Shown here: positions 23,394-32,505 of the stretch, piece by piece
Position numbering within the stretch: position 1 is the first letter of the stretch
Layout of the letters: each line of letters begins with the position of its first letter
NCBI RefSeq assembly: GCF_030815125.1
Contig: NZ_JAUSWH010000003.1
Span: 124,001-188,000, forward strand
DNA from: Allorhizobium paknamense
Lineage (GTDB): Bacteria > Pseudomonadota > Alphaproteobacteria > Rhizobiales > Rhizobiaceae
DNA length: 64,000 nt
Direction: 5' to 3'
The notes under the pieces: generated by a model
The model's database searches: none
What the model was told of the DNA's origin: nothing
What the model saw: only the letters and a program-made list of their open reading frames with translations
Program-made: the position numbers and the translations under genes

Positions 23394-24709
23394 TCTCCCG
23401 CTGCCGCACGCGGTTCAAGGCGGGCTTTGACGGTGAGCGGATTGGTGTAGGGTTCCAAGGCCTTCAGCGTCGCGGTCAGTGCGCCGCGCATCTGCTGGAC
23501 CGTTTCCATCCCGGCATCGGCCATCTTGTGGCGGGCAAGATGGTTGTTCATCAGGAAATGCACGCCCTTTGCCAGCATTTCGGCATCGCGAACCATGCGT
23601 GCGCCGCCGCTGCGCACCAGACGCTGATAGCTTTCGCGGAAATTTTCCACATGCGGACCGCTCAGCACCGCGCAGCCCAGAACCGCAGGTTCCATGGGAT
23701 TACCGCCGCCGCCACCCTGATAGAGCGAGCGGCCGACAAAGGCGATTTCGGTGAGCCGGAGGTAAAGGCCCATTTCGCCGATGCTGTCGCCCAAAAGAAT
23801 ATCGGTCTCGGGCGTGATCGCATCGTTACGGCTGCGGCGGGCCACCGTCAGGCCCTGCGCCGTCATCATCGCCTCGATCTCGTCGCAGCGCTCGGGATGG
23901 CGCGGCACGACGATGCTGAGCTGGCCCATCGAGGCCTTCAGCGCCCGGTGCACCATGGCGGCGATCTTTTCCTCGCTGTCGGCGGTCGAAATCGCCGCCC
24001 AGGTCTTGCGATGGCCAATCTGCCGTTCATAGGCGGTCAGCACCGCCGGATCGCAGGGTGGCGCATCGGTATCCACCTTGATATTGCCGGAGACAGTCAC
24101 CGGCCAGGCGCCGAGGTCGCGGAAGCGCTCGCCATCCATATCCGATTGCGCCACCACCAGCGCCAGCTTCGAAAACAGCGCCTGTGCCAGCGCCGGATGG
24201 CGCATCCAGCGCGCATAGGACCGGTCCGACAGCCGGGCATTGACGAGGATCTGCGGGATTTGCCGGTTGTGCAATTCCATCAGCGTCGTCGGCCAGATTT
24301 CGGATTCGACCGAGATTGCCACATCCGGCTGCCAGTAATCGAGAAAACGCCGCACGGCGGGGCAGAGATCCACCGGGGCAAACTGGTGGATCACTTCGTT
24401 TTGCAGCCGTTTGCCGGCAATATCGGCGGAGGTGACGGTGCCGGTGGTCAGAAGCACCCGGATATCGGCGCGGTTCAGTTCCCGCATCAGCGCCGAAACG
24501 GCCATCATCTCGCCGACGCTTGCGGCATGCAGCCAGACCAGCGGCCCGTGCGGACGCGCTGCCGCCGCATAGCCGACGCGTTCCAGACGGCGGCTCGGGT
24601 CTTCCTTGCCGCGCGCGGCACGCGCGCGCAACGCGACCCCGGCCAGGGGATAGCCGATCAAACCCGCCCAGCGATAGGCGGCCAATCCAATGCGGGCCAA
24701 TGCGGTCAT
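23390..24709 (-). CDS. waaA: 3-deoxy-D-manno-octulosonic acid (Kdo) transferase
   Basis: Transfers Kdo from CMP-Kdo to lipid IVA at the inner membrane. The 439-residue GT30 protein has an N-terminal membrane anchor, the WLHAASVGE motif, LLTTGTxTSA, ESEIWP, the LVNARLSDRSY section and the C-terminal YQGGGGGNPMEPA and GPHVENFRE sections. The ATG at 24709 is preceded by GGAGG. It is a central member of the pmbA / suhB-like / DUF4170 / waaA / HAD / lpxK block. Confidence 0.95.
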   Translation of the reverse strand: MTALARIGLAAYRWAGLIGYPLAGVALRARAARGKEDPSRRLERVGYAAAARPHGPLVWLHAASVGEMMAVSALMRELNRADIRVLLTTGTVTSADIAGKRLQNEVIHQFAPVDLCPAVRRFLDYWQPDVAISVESEIWPTTLMELHNRQIPQILVNARLSDRSYARWMRHPALAQALFSKLALVVAQSDMDGERFRDLGAWPVTVSGNIKVDTDAPPCDPAVLTAYERQIGHRKTWAAISTADSEEKIAAMVHRALKASMGQLSIVVPRHPERCDEIEAMMTAQGLTVARRSRNDAITPETDILLGDSIGEMGLYLRLTEIAFVGRSLYQGGGGGNPMEPAVLGCAVLSGPHVENFRESYQRLVRSGGARMVRDAEMLAKGVHFLMNNHLARHKMADAGMETVQQMRGALTATLKALEPYTNPLTVKARLEPRAAAGE

Positions 24710-24919
24710 TGTCCTCCAGCCTGTCTCAGCATCATGCCGAGAGCGCCGAGCGCCCTCTAACAGGTGCCTGCAATGCCGCAGGACGACCAAAACGGCCCTG
24801 CGACGATTCCCTGTTTTGTTGTGTTTTCCGTATCACGGTCAAGATCAATTCTTGCACGGCGAATACGGTTTAAAAAGGGAGCGGATATCACCTTCAGGCT
24901 TTATCCGCACATCTTTTCA

Positions 24920-25159
24920 TTATTTTACAACGGAGGGATCGAGCAGACGGTGCATATGGACGATGAAGTAGCGCATATGCGCATTGTCCACGGTCTGCTG
25001 GGCCTTGGCCTTCCAGGCCGTCAGCGCCGAGGCATAATCAGGAAAGATGCCGACGATGTCGAGGTCCTGAAGGTTGCGAAACTGCACGTCGTTGAGATCG
25101 CTGAGTTCGCCCCCGAACACCAGATGGAGAAGCTGTCTTTTATCGCCTGTTTCGGTCAT
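24920..25159 (-). CDS. DUF4170 domain protein
   Basis: A 79-residue soluble protein with the pattern LVFGGEL..L....F.....LDIVGIFPDYASALxAWKAKAQxTVDNAxMRYFIVHxHRLLDP, which I recognise as DUF4170. It is nearly always found beside waaA in Rhizobiales, which hints at a role tied to lipid A or Kdo transfer, but no activity is known. The ATG at 25159 starts the conserved part; 210 bp without a gene separate it from waaA. Confidence 0.85.
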   Translation of the reverse strand: MTETGDKRQLLHLVFGGELSDLNDVQFRNLQDLDIVGIFPDYASALTAWKAKAQQTVDNAHMRYFIVHMHRLLDPSVVK

Positions 25160-25229
25160 TGTCGTCTTTTCCGCTTGTTGTCTCCCCCGGAGATTTCTCT
25201 GGGGTATTTCCAGGAAAAGGTCAACCGGT

Positions 25230-26039
25230 TCACGTGAGCTTGAAGCTGGAGACCAGGAGGGGAAGAAGAGGGGAAGCCCCCGCCAGCAGATGGCCGTGGC
25301 GCACGTCGGGGCGGTTATAGGAGAGAAGGTCTCCCGCGCCGTCCACCAGTGCGCCGCCCGCCCGTTCGAGAATGAGATCGGCGGCGGCAAGGTCCCAGTC
25401 GTGCGCGTTCTTCAGCACGAAGGTGGCGTCGATGCGGCCCGCTGCCACCAGCGCCAGCCGATAGGCCAGCGAGGGAATATGCGGCACCCGCACCAGCCTG
25501 TCGCGCAGGTCTTCTGGAAAGGCTTTCAAAAGCTCAGGCGGGGCGGCCACCTTCAGGCTGTCGCCTGTTTGCGGCTCCGTCACGCGGATTTCTGCGCCGT
25601 TCAGTGTCGCGGGGCCGTCAACGGTTGCGAGATAGGTTTCCTGAAGGGCGGGCGCAACCAGGGCTGCCGCCACGGGGCGGCCCTGATGCACCACGGCAAC
25701 CGAAACGCACCAGGTTTGCAACCCGTTCAAAAAGGCGCGCGTGCCGTCGATCGGATCGATGACGAACAGGGTTTCGCGGCCAAGCCGTGCCGCATCGTCA
25801 TCGGTTTCTTCCGAAAGCCAGCCGTAATGCGGGCGCGCCGTCAGCAGCCGCTCGGACAGCAGCCGGTTGGCGGCGTAATCGGCGGCGCTCACCGGCGAGC
25901 GGCCCTCATTCTTCCACCATACTTCCGGATCGCGCCCGAAATGTTCGAGCGCCACCTCTCCGGCGGCGCGGGCGGCCTCGGCAATCAGCGCCAGGTCGTC
26001 CTGCCAGCCGTCAGCCCTGTGTCCCGGTGCTGGGGCCAC
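25230..26039 (-). CDS. Inositol-monophosphatase family phosphatase (CysQ/SuhB-like)
   Basis: A 269-residue Mg-dependent, lithium-sensitive-type phosphatase. The metal site is clear: EETDDD (Glu77, Glu78), DPIDGT (Asp95, Asp98, Thr100) and the late WDLAAADL. It is likely a 3'(2'),5'-bisphosphate nucleotidase (CysQ) or inositol monophosphatase; the motifs do not separate these. The start is GTG at 26039, because AAGGAG lies 6 nt upstream; the longer TTG start at 26063 would overlap pmbA. pmbA ends 10 nt upstream, so the two are co-transcribed. Confidence 0.9.
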   Translation of the reverse strand: MAPAPGHRADGWQDDLALIAEAARAAGEVALEHFGRDPEVWWKNEGRSPVSAADYAANRLLSERLLTARPHYGWLSEETDDDAARLGRETLFVIDPIDGTRAFLNGLQTWCVSVAVVHQGRPVAAALVAPALQETYLATVDGPATLNGAEIRVTEPQTGDSLKVAAPPELLKAFPEDLRDRLVRVPHIPSLAYRLALVAAGRIDATFVLKNAHDWDLAAADLILERAGGALVDGAGDLLSYNRPDVRHGHLLAGASPLLPLLVSSFKLT

Positions 26040-26049
26040 GGTCTTCTCC

Positions 26050-27396
26050 TTACTTTCCGGCAAGCGTCATGCCTTCCACCGCAAGCGTGGGGGCCGCGAC
26101 GCCGAATTTACGGTCGATATCGCTGGCGGGTGTGACGCGCATGAACATGTCCTTGAGGTTGGAGGCGATGGTGACCTCCGAAACCGGATAGGTCAATTCG
26201 CCCTTCTCGATGCGGAAACCGGAGGCGCCCCGGCTGTAATCGCCGGTGATCATGTCCACCCCGTGACCGATCATGTCGGTGACATAAAACCCATCGCCCA
26301 CCGAGGCAATCAGCTCTTCCGGGGAGATATCGCCCGGTTCCAGCGCCAGATTGGTCGAGGTGGGGGAAACGGAGGTGCCGCCGCGTGCGCCGCGTCCGTT
26401 GGTTTCCAGCCCAAGCTCGCGGGCGGCGGAGGAGGAGAGGAACCAGTGCTTCAGCACACCGTCCTCGATCATCGTCAGCTTTTGTCCCGTGATGCCTTCG
26501 CCATCGAAGGGACGCGAGGCGGAGCCACGCACCACCAGCGGATCGTCGGTGATGTTCAGCCCGGCCTTCAAAACCTGCTCGCCCATGCGGTCGCGCAGGA
26601 AGGAGGTTTTGCGCGCCACTGCCGCGCCGTTGATGGCGCCGGCGATATGCCCGACAAAGCCGCGCGCGACCCGCGGATCGAAGACCACGGTGACATTGCG
26701 CCCCGTTTCGATCTTGCGGGGGGCAAGGCGGCGGACCGCCCGCTCACCGGCGCGCCGGCCGATCTCCTCGGCACTGTCGAGGTCACCGTAATACAGGCGG
26801 CTATCGTAATCATGGTCGCGCTCCATGCCGGTGCCTTCCCCGGCAATGGCGCCTGCCGAGCGGCTGAAGCGGCTGCCGGAATAGCTGCCGGAAAACCCAT
26901 GCGAGGTCACCAGCACCAGCCCGCCCATGCCCGCCGAAGCACTCGCCCCGAGCGAATTGGTGACGCCCTTGACGGCACGTGCGGCATCTTCGGCGGCAAG
27001 TGCTGCATCGCGCAATTGATCGCTGGAGACGTCCGTGGCATCGAAAAGGTCGAGATCGGGAAAGCTGCGGGCCAGCAATCGCTCGTCGGCCAGACCGGTA
27101 AAGGGATCTTCCGGCGAAACCTTCGCCATGGCGACCGCCCGTTCGGCCAGTGCCTTCAGGTCAAAGCCCGGATTGGCCGAGACCGAGGCCACCTTGCGGC
27201 CTACGAAAACCCGCAGGGAAAAATCGTCGCTTTCAGAGGATTCGGTCGACTCGACCTTGCCGAGCCGCACGCTGACGCCGCGCGAGCGGGAGCGCACCAC
27301 CACCGCATCGGCCTGATCGGCGCCTGCCTTCAGGGCAAGCTCCACAAGCTGTTCGGCACGGGACAGGAGATGATCGGGGCTGATTTCAGATGACAT
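26050..27396 (-). CDS. pmbA: TldD/PmbA family metalloprotease subunit (PmbA/TldE)
   Basis: PmbA (TldE) pairs with TldD to form a cytoplasmic protease that matures peptides such as microcins and degrades unfolded peptides. The 448-residue protein has the usual PmbA pattern: an N-terminal ADQADAVVV...SVRLGKVE.TESSESDDFSLRVFVG section and the C-terminal GxGFYVTDMIGHGVDMITGDYSRGASGFRIEKGE section. It lacks the HExxxH zinc motif of TldD, as expected for the PmbA partner. It leads a minus-strand block with the IMPase gene; TldD is not in the window. Confidence 0.92.
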   Translation of the reverse strand: MSSEISPDHLLSRAEQLVELALKAGADQADAVVVRSRSRGVSVRLGKVESTESSESDDFSLRVFVGRKVASVSANPGFDLKALAERAVAMAKVSPEDPFTGLADERLLARSFPDLDLFDATDVSSDQLRDAALAAEDAARAVKGVTNSLGASASAGMGGLVLVTSHGFSGSYSGSRFSRSAGAIAGEGTGMERDHDYDSRLYYGDLDSAEEIGRRAGERAVRRLAPRKIETGRNVTVVFDPRVARGFVGHIAGAINGAAVARKTSFLRDRMGEQVLKAGLNITDDPLVVRGSASRPFDGEGITGQKLTMIEDGVLKHWFLSSSAARELGLETNGRGARGGTSVSPTSTNLALEPGDISPEELIASVGDGFYVTDMIGHGVDMITGDYSRGASGFRIEKGELTYPVSEVTIASNLKDMFMRVTPASDIDRKFGVAAPTLAVEGMTLAGK

Positions 27397-27522
27397 GGCT
27401 TGGCCTTTCTCATCCTCCCCATTTATTGTGCATCAGCACCTGCATCAAGGCCGTGCGGTGATTCTCCCCGCGGGATTCGCCAGATGGCACGATATTGATG
27501 GCACGATATTGAAAGGACTGGC

Positions 27523-29292
27523 ATGAGCGCCCCCAACCATTTTTTCGCAGAAGCGTTGATGCTGCTGGGCGGCGCCGTGGTGGCCGCGCCGCTGTTTCGC
27601 CGCTTCGGCCTCGGCACCGTGCTCGGCTATCTGGCGGCGGGCGCGCTGATCGGCCCCATCGCCCATCTGATCACCGGTGCGGAGGAAATCCTGTCGGTCG
27701 CGGAGCTTGGCGTGGTGTTCCTGCTCTTCATCATCGGGTTGGAATTGAAACCCTCGACGCTCTGGCGCATGCGCAGCGATATTTTCGTACTCGGCGGGCT
27801 GCAGGTGGTGGTGAGCGGGCTGCTTTTGATGGGGGCGGCCGTCTTTACAGGCGTCCTGGACTGGCGGGGGGCGCTGGTCGCTGGTTTCGGCCTGTCGTTG
27901 TCTTCCACCGCCTTTGCGCTGCAAATCCTCAACGACCGCAATGACCGAAACAGCCGCTATGGCCAGCGCAGCTTTTCGATTCTGCTATTTCAGGATCTTG
28001 CCATCGTGCCGCTGCTGGCGATGATTTCCATCCTCGCCAGTCAGGCGCAGCCAAGCCCGGCGGCGGCGTGGCGGGATATCGGCGTGGCGCTGGCCGCCGT
28101 CGCGGCCATGATTCTCGCCGGGCGTTACCTGCTCAATCCGCTGTTCCAGATCATTGCGCGCACAGGCGCGCGCGAGGTCATGATTGCAGCCGCCCTGTTC
28201 ATCGTTCTTGGGTCGGCGCTGCTGATGCAGGTGGTCGGTCTTTCCATGGCCATGGGCGCGTTTCTATCCGGCGTCATGCTGGCCGAATCCTCCTACCGCC
28301 ATGAGCTGGAAACGGATATCGAGCCCTTTCGCGGCATTCTCCAGGCGCTGTTTTTCATGGCGGTGGGGCTTTCGGTCCAGTTCGATATCATCCTCGCCAA
28401 TCTCGGTGTGCTGCTGGCGGCGGTGCCGGCGGTCATGCTGATCAAGGGCCTCAGCATCTATGCGCTCTGCCGGATCGGCGGCTCGCCCCATAATGACGCC
28501 ATCCGCATCGCCACCCTTCTGCCGCAGGGCGGCGAGTTTGGTTTCGTGCTGTTCACCACGGCCACCGGGGTCAGCATTTTTTCAGGCGCGACCGCCTCTC
28601 TGCTGATTTCGGTTGTGACGCTGACCATGGCGCTGACGCCGGTGGTGGCGGCGCTTTCCTCGCGCTTTCTCTCCGGTGAAGACCATGAGGAACTGGATGA
28701 GGATTTCGACGGCGCTGGCTCCGATATCCTGATGATCGGTTTTTCCCGTTTCGGCCAGATCGCAGCGCAGATCCTGCTGGCCAGTGGCCGTGACGTGACG
28801 ATCATTGATGATTCCGCCGATCGTGTGCGCCAGGCCGCGTCCTTCGGCTTCCGCATCTATTTCGGCGATGGCGGCAGGCTGGATATCTTGCGGGCTGCCG
28901 GCATTGAAAAGGCCAAGATCGTCGCCGTGTGCACCCATAACCGGGTGATCACCGACCGGATCGTTGATCTCATTCGCAGCGAATATCCGAATGTGCGGCT
29001 GTTCGTGCGCTCCTATGACCGCGTGCACAGCCTGGCGCTCAGGGAGCGCAATGTCGAATACGAACTGCGCGAGACGCTGGAATCGGGTCTTGTTTTCGGT
29101 AGGCAGGCCATCCAGGCGCTCGGCGTGGATGAAGATACGGCGGAAGCCATCACGGCCGATATTCGCCGCCGCGATGAGGAAAGGTTGCAGATCCAGGCCG
29201 TCGAAGGTGTCAGGGCAGGCAGCCACATGCTGTTCAACCGTCCGGTCCTGCAACCGGAACCGCTGGTCAAGCCCAAGCGAAATGAGGGATGA
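27523..29292 (+). CDS. kefB: CPA2-family K+/H+ antiporter, KefB/KefC type
   Basis: A 589-residue inner-membrane protein: about 12 transmembrane helices (1-385) with the GxxLxxSSTAFALQ section, then a cytoplasmic TrkA-N (KTN) domain (about 400-520) with the nucleotide-binding GFSRFGQ loop and an acidic end of the second strand. The family exchanges K+ for H+ and is ligand-gated, often by glutathione adducts. No KefG/KefF partner is adjacent. The ATG at 27523 is preceded by GAAAGGA. It is followed by a GC-rich hairpin. Confidence 0.9.
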   Translation: MSAPNHFFAEALMLLGGAVVAAPLFRRFGLGTVLGYLAAGALIGPIAHLITGAEEILSVAELGVVFLLFIIGLELKPSTLWRMRSDIFVLGGLQVVVSGLLLMGAAVFTGVLDWRGALVAGFGLSLSSTAFALQILNDRNDRNSRYGQRSFSILLFQDLAIVPLLAMISILASQAQPSPAAAWRDIGVALAAVAAMILAGRYLLNPLFQIIARTGAREVMIAAALFIVLGSALLMQVVGLSMAMGAFLSGVMLAESSYRHELETDIEPFRGILQALFFMAVGLSVQFDIILANLGVLLAAVPAVMLIKGLSIYALCRIGGSPHNDAIRIATLLPQGGEFGFVLFTTATGVSIFSGATASLLISVVTLTMALTPVVAALSSRFLSGEDHEELDEDFDGAGSDILMIGFSRFGQIAAQILLASGRDVTIIDDSADRVRQAASFGFRIYFGDGGRLDILRAAGIEKAKIVAVCTHNRVITDRIVDLIRSEYPNVRLFVRSYDRVHSLALRERNVEYELRETLESGLVFGRQAIQALGVDEDTAEAITADIRRRDEERLQIQAVEGVRAGSHMLFNRPVLQPEPLVKPKRNEG

Positions 29293-29304
29293 AGAATAAA
29301 GGAA

Positions 29305-29333
29305 GGGGGCGGCTTCCGGGGAGAGCCGCCCCC
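29305..29333 (+). terminator. GC-rich hairpin after the antiporter gene
   Basis: A perfect 10-bp stem, GGGGGCGGCT (29305-29314) pairing with AGCCGCCCCC (29324-29333), with a 9-nt loop. It starts 12 nt after the stop codon. It has no T-run, so it could be a Rho-assisted terminator or an mRNA-stabilising end. Confidence 0.6.
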
Positions 29334-29458
29334 TGCGCAAGCTGGAGATCAATCCTGCTTACTTACGACACGAACGTCATATCACGTCTTTGTGACTATA
29401 TTGTTTCCGTGGTTCCGGCTGGAAAGCCCGTTCCCACTTTTTCTGGAAACGCTCAGCT

Positions 29459-30040
29459 TTACTGCTTTGTCGTCGAAGACGTGGTGCTACCGTCACGCTG
29501 ATTTTCCAGCGTCTTGAATTCCGGTGCCGACTTCAGCGCATCTGCCGTTTCCATCGTGGTCAGACGCACTTTGGTGGCGTCCTGCCCGTCACGCGTCACG
29601 TTGATCTTGTCCATCGGCATGGCGACATCCTTCTGGCCCATGCCCAGGAAACCGCCAACACCCACTACGACAGCCACGACGCCGCCGTTCTGCTGCAGGA
29701 TGAGGTCGTTCACCTCACCAATGCTCTTGTTGTCGGAGGTGTAGACATTCTGGCCAATGAAGTTGGACGCGGCGAGCTGGTCGGCACCCTGCTGGGTGAT
29801 GTAGGTGCCGCTGGCGGCGGTGGTGCCCGGCGCTGCCGGAGTAGCACCCGTCGCACCCGGGGTGGCGGGCGTCATGTTGCCGCTACCGCTGCCGGTGGTG
29901 CCCATGGTGCCGGTGTTCGGGGCGCCAGTCGCACCGGTGCCTGCTGCGCCTGTGCCAGCGCCCTGGGCGAAAGCCATCGGGGCGAGCGCGGTGGTGCCTG
30001 CCAGAACTGCTGCTGCGATGACGTTAAGCGACTTTTTCAT
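29459..30040 (-). CDS. Secreted PRC-barrel domain protein
   Basis: A 193-residue protein with a clear Sec signal peptide (cleavage expected after MAFA, about residue 25). A Gly/Thr/Ala/Pro-rich linker (about 26-80) is followed by a PRC-barrel domain (about 90-165) with IGQNVYTSDNKSIGEVNDLI and GVGGFLGMGQKDVAMP. Such exported PRC-barrel proteins are numerous in Rhizobiales and may respond to envelope or osmotic conditions; the exact role is not known. It converges on the antiporter gene and appears monocistronic. Confidence 0.88.
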   Translation of the reverse strand: MKKSLNVIAAAVLAGTTALAPMAFAQGAGTGAAGTGATGAPNTGTMGTTGSGSGNMTPATPGATGATPAAPGTTAASGTYITQQGADQLAASNFIGQNVYTSDNKSIGEVNDLILQQNGGVVAVVVGVGGFLGMGQKDVAMPMDKINVTRDGQDATKVRLTTMETADALKSAPEFKTLENQRDGSTTSSTTKQ

Positions 30041-30298
30041 CTCGAACCTACCTTTTCATATGTTGAGTGAGTAACGCGAAGCCAAGTGGCTGGCCGCCGC
30101 GTCGGTTCGAAAACAAAATGCCTGAGAAAGAGGCTGGTTCCTAAAAAAACATGCAATTTATTTTTGCATTTGGCCGGAACCCTGGGCAACCTGCAAGGGT
30201 TAGGGCGCGGATGCGCGCAAGAGCGTTATAACTCTTGCGCGCCTTATTGCTTTGTTCATACATCCATCCGGCAGAGATGGCTTTATCTTTTGGCTTTT

Positions 30299-31180
30299 TC
30301 AGAGGCGAAAGGCCGCGTCGTGCCGCCCCTCTACTTTTACCGACAGTAGAAATACCTTGCCACCATGCGGATCTGCTTCCAGCCCGGCTGCGTCCAGGCC
30401 TTCCGTCGCTGAGGTCACCAGCAATTGCGAGGCATCCCGCCCGATAAACGCCGGGCAGGTCGATTGGGCCGCCGGAACGCGGTAGCGGGCCAGATGCTGT
30501 CCGGTTGCGTCATAATGATCGACCGCGCCCACGCCCCACCGGGCATTCCAGATCCCGCCCCGGGCATCGCAGACGGACCCGTCGATGCCGCCGTCCTGTC
30601 CGGTGCCGTCGATATGCACGTCCGGCTGCCCGAGCGGCAGACCTGTCTGCGGATCGAGCGCCACCTTCATCATCTTATTGACCCTTGTGTCGACGAAATA
30701 GCCGATGCTGCCGTCCGGCGAGAAGCAGATGGAGTTGGGAATGCTGAGGCTTTCGAACAGCCGTGTGACCTTCGTTCCCGCCACATGATAGATGGCGCCC
30801 GCTCCATCCTCGGCGCTGCGGCCCATGGTGCCGATCCACAACGCGCCGCACGGATGCACGCGTCCGTCATTGGAGCGATTGCCCGGCTTGTCGGCTTCCA
30901 GCGGCGCGTGGAGCGACAATGCGCCGCTGGCGCGGTCACGCAGGAACAGGCCCTCATCCGAGGCCAGCAACTGACGGCCATCCTCAAGCCGCGCCAGCAC
31001 GCTGGCCATGAAAGGCAGGCCGTGCGCCCTGATCTCGCCGCTGCCCAGTTCATATTCATAGAGCGTGCGTCCCAGAATATCGAACCAGAAGGCGGTATCG
31101 GTCGCGGCATCATATGTCGGGCCTTCGCCCAGATGCATGCGCGCCACCGGCAGGATCGTTCCGTCGAAAGACTGTTCCAA
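30299..31180 (-). CDS. SMP-30/gluconolactonase family protein
   Basis: A 293-residue six-bladed beta-propeller lactonase. Metal-site residues are visible: the Glu of LGEGPTYD, the NDG section (RSNDGRVHP), the Asn of LSIPNSI and the Asp of DGSVCDARGG. It hydrolyses sugar lactones (gluconolactone, xylonolactone or similar); the substrate cannot be told. The start chosen is TTG at 31180, preceded by GGGAGA at 6-nt spacing, giving the usual family length. Longer starts at 31279 and 31318 would add unrelated sequence. It is divergent from a LuxR-type regulator, with no sugar dehydrogenase or transporter nearby. Confidence 0.88.
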   Translation of the reverse strand: MEQSFDGTILPVARMHLGEGPTYDAATDTAFWFDILGRTLYEYELGSGEIRAHGLPFMASVLARLEDGRQLLASDEGLFLRDRASGALSLHAPLEADKPGNRSNDGRVHPCGALWIGTMGRSAEDGAGAIYHVAGTKVTRLFESLSIPNSICFSPDGSIGYFVDTRVNKMMKVALDPQTGLPLGQPDVHIDGTGQDGGIDGSVCDARGGIWNARWGVGAVDHYDATGQHLARYRVPAAQSTCPAFIGRDASQLLVTSATEGLDAAGLEADPHGGKVFLLSVKVEGRHDAAFRL

Positions 31181-31598
31181 AATACTTCTCCCTGATGAAA
31201 TTGCGCCGCGGACAAGGCCGGTGACCGGCTGTCCTTGCGACGGTTGCGAACCGTTTCCGCTGTCATGCACCACGGTCATGGTTTGGTGCAATGGGGGCGA
31301 TATTTTCCCTTTTTGCAAGCGTCAGGCGCCGGTGTTGGTGAGAGGCAAGTGAGACTTTGCTAAACGCCTGCCGAATACCGGCAATGCAAAGCTGTCATTG
31401 CAACTTCCGGCTTTTTTCTGTATCGGCCACAGCCATCTGAAGCATTATTGCGCTTTTTTACTCGGGTGCAGGATATTTCGTGGAAAGATCGGGTGTGACA
31501 GCCAGACCTGCTAAGGTTATGGTGCTCATCCGCTGTCTTTCAACAAGCGACAGATTGCGGAACAGATATTTACGACAAAGACAGGATTGAGCAGGCGA
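31181..31598. promoter_or_regulatory. Divergent promoter region, SMP-30 gene / LuxR-type gene
   Basis: 418 bp with no convincing gene. It holds small palindromes: TGCCG-AATAC-CGGCA (about 31369-31383), ACCT-GCTA-AGGT (about 31505-31516), and CTGTC...GACAG (about 31533-31554). The last two lie just upstream of the LuxR gene and might be operators, but none matches the 20-bp lux box. Confidence 0.35.
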
Positions 31599-32366
31599 AT
31601 GGGTGACGATCTTATCAGCGCACCGCTACCCGTCGAGCAGATGAAAGCGCGCCTGGATGCCGTGGAAGGTTTCATCAAGGAACTTGGCCTGTCGCGCACG
31701 CAATTCGATGTCTTTCGTCTGATGAAACGGGTGACGGATTATTTTTCCGCACGCGTCTTCATGGTGATGAACATGCCGCCGGTCGGCTCTCCGACCCTTG
31801 CCGCCAGTTCGGTCATCACCAACTGGCCGGCGGAAATGCTGAGTGAATACGACAGTCACAACCTTCTTCTGTCCAGTCCGGTCTTCGAACGCCTGCGCAG
31901 CGTATCCGTTCCCTTTGCCTTCGACATGATGGCGGTGGCGCGGGAGCGGGACGCGAAAACCTCGGAAATCACCAAATCGCTGTTTTCCCGCTTCAACATG
32001 CCAAGGGGCGGGTGCTTTCCCGTCTGTGACGGCGCGGGCAATCGCGGCATCGTCACCTGGACGGGCGACATGCCGGCGTTTTCAACGCCGGACATGATGG
32101 CGCTCAATTATCTTTCCGCCCATATCTTCAACCGGCTGGCGGAAATTCGCGACATGGATGCCCGCGTAACCGAAACGCTTACCGAACGCGAGATCGAGTG
32201 CCTGAACTGGACGGCTGCGGGCAAGACCTCCATCGAAATTTCCGAAATCATGGGCCTGTCCGAACATACCATCAATCACTATCTCAACCGCGCCACCAAG
32301 AAACTCGATACCGTCAACCGCACGCAGGCCGTGGCAAAAGCGCTCAGGCTGGGGTTGATCAAGTAG
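31599..32366 (+). CDS. LuxR-family regulator with a divergent autoinducer-binding domain
   Basis: A 255-residue transcription factor: N-terminal autoinducer-binding fold (about 20-175) and C-terminal GerE/LuxR helix-turn-helix (about 190-253, LTEREIECLNWTAAGKTSIEI...). Compared with TraR/LasR-type proteins, several pocket positions differ: the equivalent of the conserved Asp-Pro is Ser-Pro (SSPV, 92-95) and the Trp of PFxWD is Phe (PFAFD, 105-109), while the Tyr of the YxxxN section is kept. No luxI-type synthase is in the window, so it is a 'solo'. ATG at 31599 is preferred to the in-frame TTG at 31587. Confidence 0.88.
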   Translation: MGDDLISAPLPVEQMKARLDAVEGFIKELGLSRTQFDVFRLMKRVTDYFSARVFMVMNMPPVGSPTLAASSVITNWPAEMLSEYDSHNLLLSSPVFERLRSVSVPFAFDMMAVARERDAKTSEITKSLFSRFNMPRGGCFPVCDGAGNRGIVTWTGDMPAFSTPDMMALNYLSAHIFNRLAEIRDMDARVTETLTEREIECLNWTAAGKTSIEISEIMGLSEHTINHYLNRATKKLDTVNRTQAVAKALRLGLIK

Positions 32367-32505
32367 ATGGCTGGCAGGACGCCTTGCTCCCCGACCTGAT
32401 TTCAGTCAAAACTGTTTTCAAGGTGATTCCAACGGCTTGGTGCTTTCTTGCGATATAGGCCTGTGTCCTGGGTGATGCTTTTCCGCTGGAAGGCGCGGAG
32501 CCGTC

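Noticed and set aside
31505..31516. ACCT-GCTA-AGGT as a lux box
   Set aside because: It is only 12 bp and lacks the core of the 20-bp lux box; kept only as a possible operator.
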